Assembly (NCBI GenBank): GCA_024036415.1
Contig: JAMWET010003603.1
Location: forward strand, 216,001 to 280,000
DNA: 64,000 bases
Origin: Prochilodus magdalenae
Lineage: Eukaryota; Chordata; Actinopteri; Characiformes; Prochilodontidae
Reading direction: 5' to 3'
Part shown: piece by piece, positions 44,325 through 55,690 of the stretch
Numbering within the stretch: the first letter of the stretch is position 1
How the letters are laid out: each line of letters starts with the position of its first letter
Program-made: the position numbers and the translations under genes
Notes under the pieces: model-generated
What the model was told of the DNA's origin: nothing
The model's input: the letters and a program-made list of their open reading frames with translations, nothing else
The model's database searches: none

Positions 44325-45016
44325 ATTTATGAAAATACGGAACAAATTCACGGAAATACGGAACAAATTTACGGAAATACGGACAAATTTACGGAAATAC
44401 GGAACAAATTTACGGAAATACAGAACAAATTACCGGAAATACGGAACAAATTTACAGAAATACGGAACAAATTACCGGAAATACGGAACAAATTTACGGT
44501 AATACGAACACATTTACGGAAATACGGAACAAATTACCGGAAATACGGAACAAATTTACGGAATTACGGAGCAAATTTACAGAAATACGGAGCAAATTTA
44601 TGGAAATACACAAAAAATTCCTGGAAATACGGAAAAAATTTATGGTAATACGAACAAATTTACGGAAATACGAAACAAATTTACGGAAATATGGAACAAA
44701 TTTACGGAAATACGGAACAAACTTAACGAATTACGGAAAAAATTTACAGAAATACGGAACAAATTTACGGTAATACTAACAAATTACCAGAAATACGGCA
44801 AAACATTTACGCTAATACGAACAAATTTACGTAAATACGGAACAAATTTACGGTAATACTAACAAATTACCGGAAATACGGAAAAACATTTACAGTAATA
44901 CAAACAAATTTACGGAAATACGTAACAAATTTACGGAAATACGGAATAAACTTACGGAAATATGGAACAAATTACCGGAAATACGTAACAAATTTACGGA
45001 AATACGGAACAAATCA
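44325..45016. repeat. 21-bp minisatellite (ACGGAAATACGGAACAAATTT)
   Basis: About 33 units with frequent 1-2 bp indels and variants (TACCGG, TACGGT). Early units keep a 7-codon frame (KYGTNLR) open for up to 115 codons; later indels break it. Confidence 0.95.
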
Positions 45017-45327
45017 CATCCCTTATTGGTTTATTATGGGATGCAACATTTAATTGTCAAATAAAGGATGATTCCATATTTTACGGGACGGGTGGCTACC
45101 CTAGTGTTAACCCCTCCTTTTATTGGCTACCTGACCTTAAATGATCTAGCCAGGAGCAGCAGCTTCAACATGACAACATGACCGAAGAGGTTAGAATACA
45201 CCGTTGAGTCAACAGTGCTACTTCTTCCTTCTCTCATGTTGGAACGATTCCTCTTCTACAGTGCTACAATGACTCGCTATCAGGCCTCTTCAGGTACAAA
45301 GTGGTGTTACGAGACAGGACAGGTCTG

Positions 45328-45493
45328 GGCTAGCTGGTTAGCATGCTAGGTTCAGTAGATATCTCTGCAACACCATATATAGAGTGTTAGGATGTGAAGG
45401 AATGTGGTGTTCGGTGGTGTGTCGAAGACTCCTATGTATGGTGTTGCAGGGATATGGAGTAAAGCCAGAGTTATGCTAACCAGCTAACTCTGA
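45328..45493. repeat. Imperfect hairpin / fold-back
   Basis: GCTAGCTGGTTAGCATGC (45330) and GATATCTCTGCAACACCATA (45358) pair with CCTATGTATGGTGTTGCAGG plus GATATG (45431) and GTTATGCTAACCAGCTAAC (45473). The inner 99-nt hairpin has a stem of about 25 bp with a few mismatches. It may be a small MITE; a miRNA-like precursor is possible but unsupported. Confidence 0.6.
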
Positions 45494-45779
45494 AAACATT
45501 TCTGCATAATAATCTCTAATGACAGCTGATGGCAGGAAGAGGCGGGGTTTAGGGGTGAAGATTTAATCTATAATGAAACAGGTTAACAGATTAGGAACAA
45601 AATACCACAGTTTAAAAGCAGATTAGAGTCAGATTAGATTACACGCTTCAAATGATGTAAAAGACTGCGTCACATGCTAACACTTTTAGCCGTGTAATTG
45701 GTCCCTAGTCGTCGACTGAAGGACGCGATGCAGACTACGTAAGAACAGTGCACCGTTCATTCCTGCCCAGATTGTCACT

Positions 45780-46080
45780 GCGTGCATCCGTCAGCCTTCT
45801 CCGGCCCAAAAATTGCAGCCGCAGTACCCAGAAAAACACTGATGGAGTGTTCCTGTCCACCCCCGTAAGGTTTTCGGCCTTGTGAGTCGTTCGCTTGCAT
45901 CATTGTCTCCTGCGCTGAAGCACTCGGATTCCTCTCCATGCATCCAAGTCATCGCTGGCTGCGGCCGTGCCTGAAGGAAATGCTGTAATTTACTAGCCCA
46001 TCATTTGGAGGCCTGGTAATTACACACTATCTTTGGCTGTAGCTCTGACATGCATGGCTGTGTGTGTGTGAGTCAAGGCC
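45780..46080. other. Candidate conserved non-coding block
   Basis: Non-repetitive sequence with GAAATGCTGTAATTTACTAG, CCCATCATTTGGAGGCC and GGTAATTACACACTATC, including TAATTA-type homeodomain motifs. No coding frame. Conservation is untested. Confidence 0.25.
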
Positions 46081-46283
46081 AGCTTCCGCCACGTGTTAAC
46101 CGTGTCATTGTAGTAAATGCCAAATGCACGTTGTTAAGACTGTTAGTGTTGCTGTGCAAAATCGCCTTGTCATCTGTATGATCTGGTGATTCCCCAAGAA
46201 AGAGGCATCAGCCTTGTTGTTTTTCATTCTTGACGCTGTGGAGAATCTGAAATTGGGGTGGCTGTGCAGTAAAAATTTGAGTG

Positions 46284-46420
46284 ACATGATGGTGCAGGGA
46301 ATAGCACTGTAAAGACGGGCAGCGAGAAGGGCCTGGGTTCGATTCCTCGGCCGGGCAACCAGGCTCCTTTAGGTGTGGAGTTTGCATGTTCTGTCTGTGT
46401 ACATTGTTAAAAACCAACAA
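46284..46420 (+). repeat. tRNA-derived SINE head
   Basis: ATGGTGCAGGGAATAGC (46288) resembles a degenerate A box. GGTTCGATTCC (46336-46346) is an exact RNA polymerase III B box, 36 bp after the A box. It continues GGAGTTTGCATGTTCTGTCT, as in the common fish SINE. Internal promoter features only; no intact tRNA cloverleaf was seen. Confidence 0.75.
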
Positions 46421-46439
46421 AGTGAAACATTCCTGTTTG

Positions 46440-46965
46440 CTGAAAAGCTAATAATAAACAATGGGCAATTTAGTGTCTCCAAGTCAAAGGAAACCGGAGG
46501 ACATCCTGGGGAGGAAACCCAGGCATGCCCCGGTTGCCTATGCTGGGCATTGCACCCAGGCAATTTAGAGTCACTTGACTGCATGCCTTTGAACTGTGTA
46601 AGGAAGTACCTGAAGGAATCCAACCCAGGCCCTTGGGCAATTTAGAGTCTCCAGGTCACCTGACTGCATGTCTTGGAACTGTAGGAGGACCCATGCATTC
46701 CCTGGATGCCCCAGCCGGGAATCGAAACCAGGCCCTTGTGCAATTTAGTGTCTCCAAGTCACCTGACTGCATGTCTCTGAACTGTGCGAGACAACCTGAG
46801 CATCTGGAGGTAACCCATGCATTCCCTGGATGCCCCAGCTGGGAATCGAAACCAGGCCTGTGGGCACTTCAGTGTCTCCAAGTCCCTTGACTTCACGTCT
46901 ACGAACTGTGGCAGGAAACCCGGGCATGCCCCGGATGTCCCAGCTGGGAATCGAACCCAGGCCAT
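46440..46965 (-). repeat. Tandem inverted SINE-body units
   Basis: About five units of 80-125 bp, each with CAATTTAGTGTCTCCAAGTC, ACCTGACTGCATGTCT, GAACTGTG and, in the last three, GGGAATCGAAACCAGGCC (46717, 46841, 46946), the reverse complement of the B-box region. Thus the array is inverted relative to the head at 46284. Short frames on both strands are shadows. Confidence 0.75.
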
Positions 46966-47027
46966 TAATTTGCTGAATTGAGCTTCTTTATCCTCTGGCT
47001 CATGGTTTGGGTGCTGGAGCCAACATA

Positions 47028-47200
47028 CAACTTACAGAGGGCAGGACACACGTTGGACAGACCACCGATCCATTGCAAGGCACATGCAAACTCGTCATAG
47101 AAAGGACCGCAGATGCCCTGACTGGGAATTGAACCCATGCCCTTCTCACTTAGAACCTGAACAGGGGCGTTCATAGTGTCGCCAAACCCTTTAGCGGGTC
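47028..47200 (-). repeat. SINE fragment, inverted
   Basis: GGGCAGGACACACGTTGGAC, CACATGCAAACTCGTCATAG, AAAGGACCGCAGATGCC and GGGAATTGAACCCATGCCC follow the common fish SINE/tail in reverse; the B box is decayed. Confidence 0.65.
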
Positions 47201-47244
47201 TCCACCTCACGTTGTATCCCTGTACTGTGATGTCAGTCACTTTC

Positions 47245-47335
47245 AGACTATGCCTGTTGCTCCATTCATCATGGAATCTCCACACCCAGTAAAGAACCGT
47301 GTTTGTCAGTGGTGTGAACTGAAGACATGACATTA
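47245..47335. mobile_element. MITE family P fragment
   Basis: CCTGTTGCTCCATTCATCAT followed by GGAATCTCCACACCCAGTAA matches the right arm at 41464-41500. Confidence 0.5.
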
Positions 47336-47339
47336 GCTG

Positions 47340-47530
47340 CTTTGCTAATTATGCCGAGGCTGTGCGTGTGAGTCGCGCTTGGAGAGTAATCATTATTCCT
47401 AATTGTTCTGCGTTAGACTTGCATTCCCCGCATTAGGCGATGTTTACACACGGCTGCCGCCGCTTGCTGCTGAGTGGGGAGTAATGCTGGATCCCTCGGA
47501 TCTAATTCTTAATGCTACGCTTTGTCCCTA
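47340..47530. other. Candidate conserved non-coding block
   Basis: GCTTTGCTAATTATGCCGAG, GGAGAGTAATCATTATTCCT, CCGCATTAGGCGATG and TCTAATTCTTAATGC: several TAAT cores in non-repetitive sequence. Enhancer-like by texture; not tested. Confidence 0.25.
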
Positions 47531-48479
47531 GTTGCCTCGTGTGGTTTGCTGCCTCCTTTAAGACAGGGTAAAACCCATCCTTCATCCGCACGCCACACTC
47601 ATTACACGTCCCATCATTCAGGACGCGTTCCGACGGTTAATCAGTTTAAGGAGTTTTCCATCCGTCACACTCGTGACACTCGCACCACGTCTCCTCTCTC
47701 TATCCCTCTTCCTTCTCCTCCGTACGCTCTCGCTCTAAATCGCTTCCTTACCCCCCACCTCTTCGCTAATTTGCTTCATTCACACCTCTTTACCTCCCAT
47801 TCTCTTTCTCTCTCGCCCATCTCCCTCCACTTCGGCACTCTGTACTCCATGTTCCCGGATTCCTCTCTCTCTCTTCAGTCTCTTTACTCCTCCTTTTCTT
47901 CTGTACCTCCAGACTTCTCTCTGCATGAGCTTCAGTCTCCCTGTGCTGCCATTGACTCTAATTGCCTCTGACTGCCTCTATGATTCAGACTTGCTAAAGC
48001 ATGCAAATCCCACCCTTGTCCTGCCCTCTGTCTGCAGCCCACTCCATCACCTCCATCCGAGCTGTTTGTTTTAACAGGTTAGTTCTTAATGGTTTATGCA
48101 TGCCTTTGATCCTACCATACCTGAAAGCCTCACCTGGATGTCACAGAGGCTTTAGTAGGCAGTCAGTCATCACTCTGGCCCTGAGCTCCTGTCATATAAA
48201 GTGTCTGGACCCCGTACGCCACACTACACTGAGCCCCTAGACTGTCATATTCAGTCCCAGTACATGTCCAGAGTAATCCACGTGCCTGCCTGTCCAGAGT
48301 TTCTTCTGCAAGTGTTAATAGGAAGCCTGCTAGGGCTTTTATAATACTAAGGCCTGTGAGGATTAGATAGTATTCAGCCTCAAGCATGCGCATTAGTAAG
48401 GTCAAAGGTTATTGATTGGTAGCCTACCCATAACCCCCAGAGTGCACAGTTCAACTGCTCCGCAGCACAGTGCTGGGGG
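47531..48479. other. Unassigned, pyrimidine-rich
   Basis: CT-rich stretch at 47690-47960 gives a 149-codon frame of Ser/Leu/Pro/His bias without motif; treated as compositional. No gene recognised. Confidence 0.4.
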
Positions 48480-49795
48480 CTTTATTCATGGTGATCATGA
48501 ATGCAGATCTCTTACATCTCTTGTTCTACTGCCTCTATGCAGCAGATGCCTCTATGCGTTCTGATCTCTGCCTCGCCTCAATGCAGATCTCAGATCTCTT
48601 TGCAGATCTCTGCTGCCTCTATCATCTCTTGTTCTACTGCCTCTATGCAGATCTCTCGTTCTGCTGCCTCTATGCAGATCTCAGATCTCTCGTTCTGCTG
48701 CCTCAATGCAGATCTCAGATCTCTTGCTCTACTGCCTCTATGCAGATCTCGGATCTCTTGTTCTGCTGCCTCTATGCAGATCTCACATCTCTTGTTCTGT
48801 TGCCTCTATGCAGATCTCTCACATCTCTTGTTCTGCTGCCTCTATGCCGATCTCGGATCTTTTGTTCTGCTGCCTCTATGCTGATCTCGGATCTCTTGTT
48901 TTGCTGCCTCTATGTAGATATCGGATCTCGTGTTCATCTGCCTCTATGCAGATCTCAGATCTCTTGTTCTACTGCCTCTATGCAGATCTCAGATCTTTTG
49001 TTTTGCTGCCTCTGTGCAGATCTCGAATCTCTTGTTCTGCTGAATCTCTTGACTTCTGCTGCTATGCAGCCTCTGCCTCTATGCAGATCTCTCAGATCTC
49101 TTGTTTCTGCCTTGTTTTACCTGTCCTCTATGCAGATCTCAGGTCTCTTGTTCTACTGCCTCTATGCAGATCTCAGATCTCTTGTCCTACTGCCTTTATG
49201 CAGATCTCAGATCTCTTGCCCTACTGCCTCTATGCAGATCTCAGATCTCTCGTTCTGCTGCCTCTATGCCGATCTTTATGCCAGATATGCTCTCAGGATC
49301 TCTTGTTTTGCTCTATATGGATCTCTGCCTCTATGCAGATCTCGGATCTCTTGTTCTACTGCCTCTATGCAGATCTCAGATCTTTTGTTTTGCTGCCTCT
49401 GTGCAGATCTCGAATCTCTTGTTCTGCTGCCTCTGTGCAGATCTCGAATCTCTTGTTCTGCTGCCTCTATGCAGATCTCAGGTCTCTTGTTCTACTGCCT
49501 CTATGCAGATCTCAGATCTCTTGTTCTACTGCCTCTGTGCAGATCTCGAATCTCTTGTTCTGCTGCCTCTATGCAGATCTCAGATCTCTTGTCCCATGCC
49601 TCTATGCAGATCTCAGATCTCTCGTTCTGCTGCCTCTATGCCGATCTCGGATCTTTCGTTCCGCTGCCTTATTCAGATCTCGGATCTTTCCTTCTGTTGC
49701 CTCTATGCAGATCTCGGATCTCTTGTTCTACTGCCTCTATGCAGATCTCGGATCTTTCCTTCTGCTGCCTCTATGCAGATTTCAGGTGTGCAATG
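48480..49795. repeat. 34-bp minisatellite open in all forward frames
   Basis: The unit is AGATCTCAGATCTCTTGTTC then TGCTGCCTCTATGC, with deletion and AGATCTC-number variants; about 35 units. As 34 is not a multiple of three, each frame cycles through all three phases of the unit and repeats every 102 bp (34 residues: CLYADLRSLVLLPLCR and SQISCSTASMQISDLLF). None of the phases has a stop codon, so frames of 443, 383 and 231 codons overlap. AGATCT palindromes recur throughout. No signal peptide or other protein evidence. Confidence 0.93.
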
Positions 49796-49977
49796 ACCTG
49801 AATTTACCACAACCAAATCTATATTTCAGAGAACACTGCTCTGACTGTTCTTGGTAGCTCTCTAATATTAGTCTTTGCTTATCTCATAAATCTCTCCTCT
49901 GTCTGATCTGAGTGCTTCTGTTCAATCTCACTTGCATTAGTTTATCATATTTCTGCTTGCATCCGAACCGCAGCATC

Positions 49978-50110
49978 CGGTGCAGCCCAGAGGAGGATGG
50001 ATCCTGCTCATTTCTTCTTCATGCTCTTAAGGAGTTGCTCTTTTTGAGTCTTGGCTCCACTTTGTGTTCCTTCCTCATGCTCACCGGGGATTTCTCAGCT
50101 TGGGTCGTGG
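49978..50110 (+). repeat. Teleost interspersed repeat tail, partial
   Basis: GGTGCAGCCCAGAGGAGGAT, GAGTCTTGGCTCCACTTTG and TTCCTTCCTCATGCTCACC resemble the plus-strand form of the repeat reversed at 19923-20100. Diverged. Confidence 0.5.
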
Positions 50111-52039
50111 TTCCTCTCAGTGTTTCTCCTGTCTTTTTTATGCTGATAGAGACTTTCTCCTTTTCATTTAGTGTTCCTGTCATTCCTGTTCTTTCTTGGG
50201 AGTCTCTTGTTTTGAGTCCTCAGTATTCCTCCACCATGCTGCCAGGGTGATCAAACTGTAAAATAGCACTCATGGAATTATGCAGTCCAGTTAGAAAACC
50301 CCCAGAATGGAGCTTTACAGGAGGATGAACCAGCTTTCTTAACCTGCAGTGGAGGCTGATAGAACAAGATGCTTCCTTAAGCAGGTTTGGAGCGATTCTA
50401 TTGGTCGGTCAATCATAAATATTCACTAAAAGGGCAAATCTTTTATAATCTTTTATACTGTGCAACTATACATACAGCATCTCCACATGTACAGCAGGTT
50501 CTTAGTGAGGAACCGAAGGTTGGGTTCTGGCTTTACTGGCAGATACAGTGAGCTTCTGGTTCATAAGAACAAGGTCAAGCAGCAAACACACAGGACAACT
50601 CAGCTACAGACTGGCAGAGGGCCAAACCCACTCTCTACTGACCGTGATGAGCGCCACCTCATTCCAATGTCCCTTACGTAAGATGACCTCAGGTGACCTA
50701 CAGAGAGACTGGCGAGCGGTGGCTGGGGTGAAACGCACAGCGAGCATGGTTCTAAAAACAGGCTTCTGGAGGTCATTAGTGATTTTCTAAATACACAGAT
50801 CTAATACAATATCTGATCTGGAGTTTGGGAGACATGGTTCCAGTAGTGTAGAGAATCAAACAGAACTGAGGAATTCTGGTCCAACACAAACCCAGAACCT
50901 GTACAACTAGAGGAGCTGATCATTTGGAATTTTTCCAGAGCTGTATATTAGAGGTGGAGACATGGCAGGAATATGATACTGTGACCCATCAAGAGTATAT
51001 GTGGTACATCAGTTGATATCGAATCTGTAGGTTCACCAACAACATCCATTGAGCTGGGTGTGTCCAAACTTCTGACTGGTATTGTGGTATGTTCACTTAT
51101 CACTCAACAAATTAAGAACCTGTTAACTGGTAACCCTTATAGGCTTTAGATAAAAAGTAGGATAGCAGAGCGAAAAGGAAAATCCCCGGTTATCCCCCTC
51201 GTCCAAGTACAAACAAGATTCTTGGCAATCTACGCGGCTGATGGCTCAAGAAGACACAGCGGCAGATGTCACATGCCTCAGAGAGCATGTGCAGCCTTTG
51301 CCCCTGCAGACTGCTGGTGCACTAAGCATAACATCGGCAGAAACATCCGCGGACTCGTAATTGCACACAGCTAAATAGTGAAAAAAAGCGAAAGCGCATT
51401 AAAACCGGCTCACGAAGTAGCAGCAGACTCCCGCCACTTTCTGCTTTCAGAGCAACAAAGTGGCAGCCATGGTGCTGTCTTTGCTTGAAGGTTCACTGGT
51501 ACCTTTGCCAGGCTATCTAGTTCGAATGAACCCAGTTTAGTGACAGACTGTAGCTGATCTGGTGATCTGTTAGTCATCTCTATATCCGGTTTCATCTCTA
51601 TAGTCACCAAAACCAGATAAACCGAGATAAGAGGAGCCCCACTCTCGCTTCAGATCTGACGAAAACCTAATGCCCATCAGTCCATCCACAACGAAGAACA
51701 GCTGCACTAGAACATGGGAACCGGACATCTGGAACATGGAGCACCCAACTCCTAAGACTTTGAGGGTGTGGCTGTAGAAGTCTTTGAGAAACTACTGGGC
51801 CAACACCACACTGCTCTGCCAGCAGATCCTTCACTGGGCACCATTCAAGCACCATCCCCAGGTGCCTGGCTCTCTTGTACTATTACCCATTCTCACTATG
51901 CTTGCTCTTCTGCCGTCCTGAGCAGGGCTCATTCTCCTCTGCCGCTGGCCTTTGAGTGTGTGAGATGGGGCGGTCCCACTTCTGACACCAGGAACCATAG
52001 TGTTGGAAGCCAATGCTCTTTATTGAACACAGCATTAAG
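50111..52039. other. Unassigned; one candidate non-coding block
   Basis: No gene recognised. 51230-51420 has balanced non-repetitive sequence (CTTTGCCCCTGCAGACTGC, GGACTCGTAATTGCACAC) that may be a conserved element. Frames near 51410-52079 have no motif. Confidence 0.35.
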
Positions 52040-53778
52040 AAGTCACTACCCAGCACCAAGTGAACAGCCAGGACAGTAGGACATTGACTGGACATGGTGA
52101 CCACAAAGACCACACCTTACCTGCCCCAAAGCCCAGTACAGAATACTATACATATGTGTGGTAGCATCCGTGTGGAAGCATGGTAGTGTGTAGAAGCCAC
52201 TACCCAGAACTAACTGAACAGCCGGGACAGTGGTACAGTGTCTGCACATGGTGACCACAAAGGCCACACCCTAACTGCCCCACAGCCTGGCACAGAATAC
52301 TATACATACTATGGGTGTGTGGTAGCAGCCTTGTGGAAGCTTGGTCGTGCATGGAAGCCACTACCCAGCACTAAGTGAACAGCTAGGACAGTGGGACAAT
52401 GTTGGCACATGGTGACCACAAAGACCACACCCTAACTGCCCCACAGCCCAGCACAGAATACTATACATACTATGCGTGTGTGGTAGTGCACTGTGGAAGC
52501 ATGGTAGTGTGTAGAAGCCACTACCCAGCACTAACTAAACAGCCAGGACAGTGGGACAATGTCTGGACATGGTGACCACAAAGACCACACCCTAACTGCC
52601 CCACAGCCCAGCACAGAATACTATACATACTATGGGTGTGTGGTAGCATCCTTGTGGAAGCTTGGTTGTGCATGGAAGCCACTACGCTGCACTAACTAGG
52701 GTATGGACATGGTGACCACAAAGACCACACCCTAACTGTCCCACAGCCCAGCACAGAATACTATACATACTATTTGTGTGTGGTAGCATCCTTGTGGAAG
52801 CTTGGTCGTGCATGGAAGCCACTACCATGCATTAACTAGGGTATGGACATCATGACCACAAAGACCACACCCTAACTGCCCCACAACCCAGCACAGAATA
52901 CTATACATACTATGGGTGTGTGGTAGCATCCTTGTGGAAGCTTGGTCGTGCATGGAAGCCATTACCCTGCATTAACTAGGGTATGGACATGGTGACCACA
53001 GAGACCACACCCTAACTGCCCCACAGCCCAGCACAGAATACTATACATACTATTTGTGTGTGGTAGCATCCTTGTGGAAGCTTGGTCGTGCATGGAAGCC
53101 ATTACCCTGCATTAACTAGGGTATGGACATCATGACCACAAAGACCACACCCTAACTGCCCCACAGCCCAGCACAGAATACTATACATATACTATACATA
53201 CTATAGGTGTGTGGTAGCATCCTTGTGGAAGCTTGGTCGTGCATGAAAGCCACTACCCTGCACTAACTAGGGTATGGACATGGTGACCACAGAGACCACA
53301 CCCTAACTGCCCCACAGCCCAGCACAGAATACTATACATACTATGGGTGTGTGGTAGCATCCTTGTGGAAGCTTGGTCGTGCATGGAAGCCACTACCCTG
53401 CACTAACTAGGGTATGGACATGGTGACCACAGAGACCACACCCTATGGGTGTGTGGTAGCATCCTTGTGGAACTGCCCCACAGCCCAGCACAGAATACTA
53501 TGCACAGAATACTATACATACTATGGGTGTGTGGTAGCATCCTTGTGGAAGCTTGGTCGTGCATGGAAGCCACTACCCTGCACTAACTAGGGTATGGACA
53601 TGGTGACCACAAAGACCACACCCTAACTGCCCCACAGCCCAGCACAGAATACTATACATACTATGGGTGTGTGGTAGCATCCTTGTGGAAGCTTGGTCGT
53701 GCATGGAAGCCACTACCCTGCACTAACTAGGGTATGGACATGGTGACCACAAAGACCACACCCTAACTGCCCCACAGA
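52040..53778. repeat. Satellite-like array, 140-160 bp unit
   Basis: The marker GGTAGCATCCTTGTGGAAGC (or variant) occurs at 52321, 52482, 52642, 52782, 52922, 53062, 53213, 53353, 53455, 53533 and 53673. The first steps are about 160 bp; then the unit settles at 140 bp after loss of AGTGAACAGCCAGGACAGTG-type sequence. One unit carries ACTATACATA twice (53186); two are truncated (102 and 78 bp). Units include GACATGGTGACCACAAAGAC and CCCTAACTGCCCCACAGCCC. Confidence 0.95.
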
Positions 53779-54926
53779 AGACTATATCTAACCTGTACTG
53801 TGTGTTTAGCTAATCTGGCCACTAGTGGAAGTACAAAGACATGGGTTTCTAATAAAGCTGCAGTCGAGTGCAAACAAATTCATGTGCTGAGTTTCAGAAC
53901 GCAGGCAACAATGGTGATAACTGAAGCGGTAATTGTTTCCTCAGCTTTCTCGTTACTGACAGTGAAGCTTAAAGCTCTTAACATAAATTGGCTATGATGG
54001 GAAAAGAAAGCTGCTCTGAGCTTCAGAGAATGAATAAGAGAATAAACAGACCTGTGTCGTAAAGCTGTCGTAATTAAAATGCTTCTTTTTAACTACAGCC
54101 CGGAATGGCTAAATGAAAAGTCCTTGAAAACGGCTCTTGAGAGAACCATCCGCGCAGGCTGAAGACCACCACATTGAAATATATGGCACCTTATGTGAAT
54201 TTGCATCCGTGGCTGGCTCTTCCTCTGCCTGCGCGCTGGAGCGAGCGCGTTCAGGAAGCACGCAGCTTCTCATAAACGATGTTCACAGCAATCTGTGCCG
54301 TTCTGGCGCCGGTTCAGGCGCTTCGGGCTACTGTTCCAGCTTCCCAGAGTCGCTGCGCGCAATGTAAACACGGAAACGCATGAGTGTTTAGCTGTTGCGC
54401 CGACAGCCTTGCCTTGCATCAGTCAACAAATACGTTCCTCAAATATTCATATATGACCATGGGTCACACGGTTCGAATGCGCATTGCACAGTAATGCCAA
54501 TCACTTCAGTATTCCGGGACAGCTTAGCAGCGTGCCTTTAACCCCACAAATCCGCTTCCAGGATCTGTAGAGGGCCCACTTTCATTCGCTCTCCTTCATT
54601 TCATGAGGGCTACTGAATATTTACAGTAGCACCGGTTTAATAAGCTTGAGTCTTATCATTTTTAGTAGCTTCTGAATAATCCTTAAAGAGGAATTCCAGT
54701 CATGTTACAACTCTCCAGATAATTAAATGACTCGGATGTAAGCAAAGTCCTTCAGAGTGTTCAGTTCAGTTTTAGAGAAAGTTAAGATATACTTGTTCAC
54801 CGTCTTGGTGATAGGAATTTAATGGCTCTAAAAGCAGACCCTCATGTTAAAAACATGAAAATATAAACTGATGTCTGATATTTAGGATTATGATGGATCT
54901 GAGAAGGTTTTGGGCGTGTCATGCCA
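53779..54926. other. Unassigned; candidate conserved block 54130-54420
   Basis: 54130-54420 is CpG-richer and non-repetitive (CACCTTATGTGAATTTGCAT, GCGCGCTGGAGCGAGCGCG). It contains an octamer-like ATTTGCAT. A 76-codon frame (54137-54367) has no motif. No gene is assigned. Confidence 0.35.
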
Positions 54927-55690
54927 ACAATATCAAATGACGCCGCCGATTTCTCTGGGTTTGAGTTCAACTGAAATGGACTGATGCTCAGTGGACACAT
55001 GCATTGTGGTCTGATAAGTCAAAAAAAAGGTCTATTCAGGTTGTTTAGTGGGTAGATTAGATTAGATTGGATTAGATAAAAAATATTAGATTATATTAGA
55101 TTAGATAAAATAAAATAAGATTAGATTAGATTAGATTAGATTAGATTAGATTAGATTGGATTGAATAAAATAAAATAAAATAAAATAAAATAAAATAAAA
55201 TTAGATTAGATTAGATTAGTGGGTAACCTGCACATCTGTGAGCGCACCATTTATGCCGAAAAATATATACAGATTTTTTGAGGAGCATGATTGTGTGGTT
55301 GCTTTCCAATATCAAATGACGCCGCCGATTTCTCTGGGTTTGAGTTCAACTGAAATGGACTGATGCTCAGTGGACACATGCATTGTGGTCTGATAAGTCA
55401 AACCTTCGGATTTCAGATCACGATCTTTAGCTCGAAAAATTAAAAGGTCTATTCAGGTTGTTTAGTGGGTAGATTAGATTAGATTGGATTAGATTAAAAA
55501 TATTAGATTATATTAGATTAGATTAGATCAAATAAGATTAGATTAGATAAAATAAGATTAGATTGCATTAGCTAAAATAAGATTAGATTAGATTAGATTA
55601 GATTAGATTAGATTAGATTAGATTAGATTAAATTAGTGGGTAACCTGCACATCTGTGAATGCACCGTTTATGCTGAAAGAGCTGCCTTGT
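54927..55690. repeat. Tandem duplication with (AGATT)n arrays
   Basis: CAATATCAAATGACGCCGCC ... CTGATAAGTCAAA is at 54927-55022 and again at 55307-55402 (380-bp step). Each copy is followed by GTCTATTCAGGTTGTTTAGT, then AGATT pentamers (55055-55215 and 55470-55636, the first with an AATAA run), then GTGGGTAACCTGCACATCTG. Copy 1 lacks about 40 bp after AAGTCAAA. Confidence 0.9.

Noticed and set aside
46336..46346. tRNA gene (B box GGTTCGATTCC)
   Set aside because: No cloverleaf can be drawn; the A box is degenerate and the context is a SINE.
47522..47971. 149-codon frame
   Set aside because: Low-complexity Ser/Leu/Pro/His from CT-rich DNA; no motif.
48470..49801. 443-codon frame rich in Cys and Leu
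   Set aside because: All three forward frames are open because of the stop-free 34-bp unit; no signal peptide, splice site or selection evidence.
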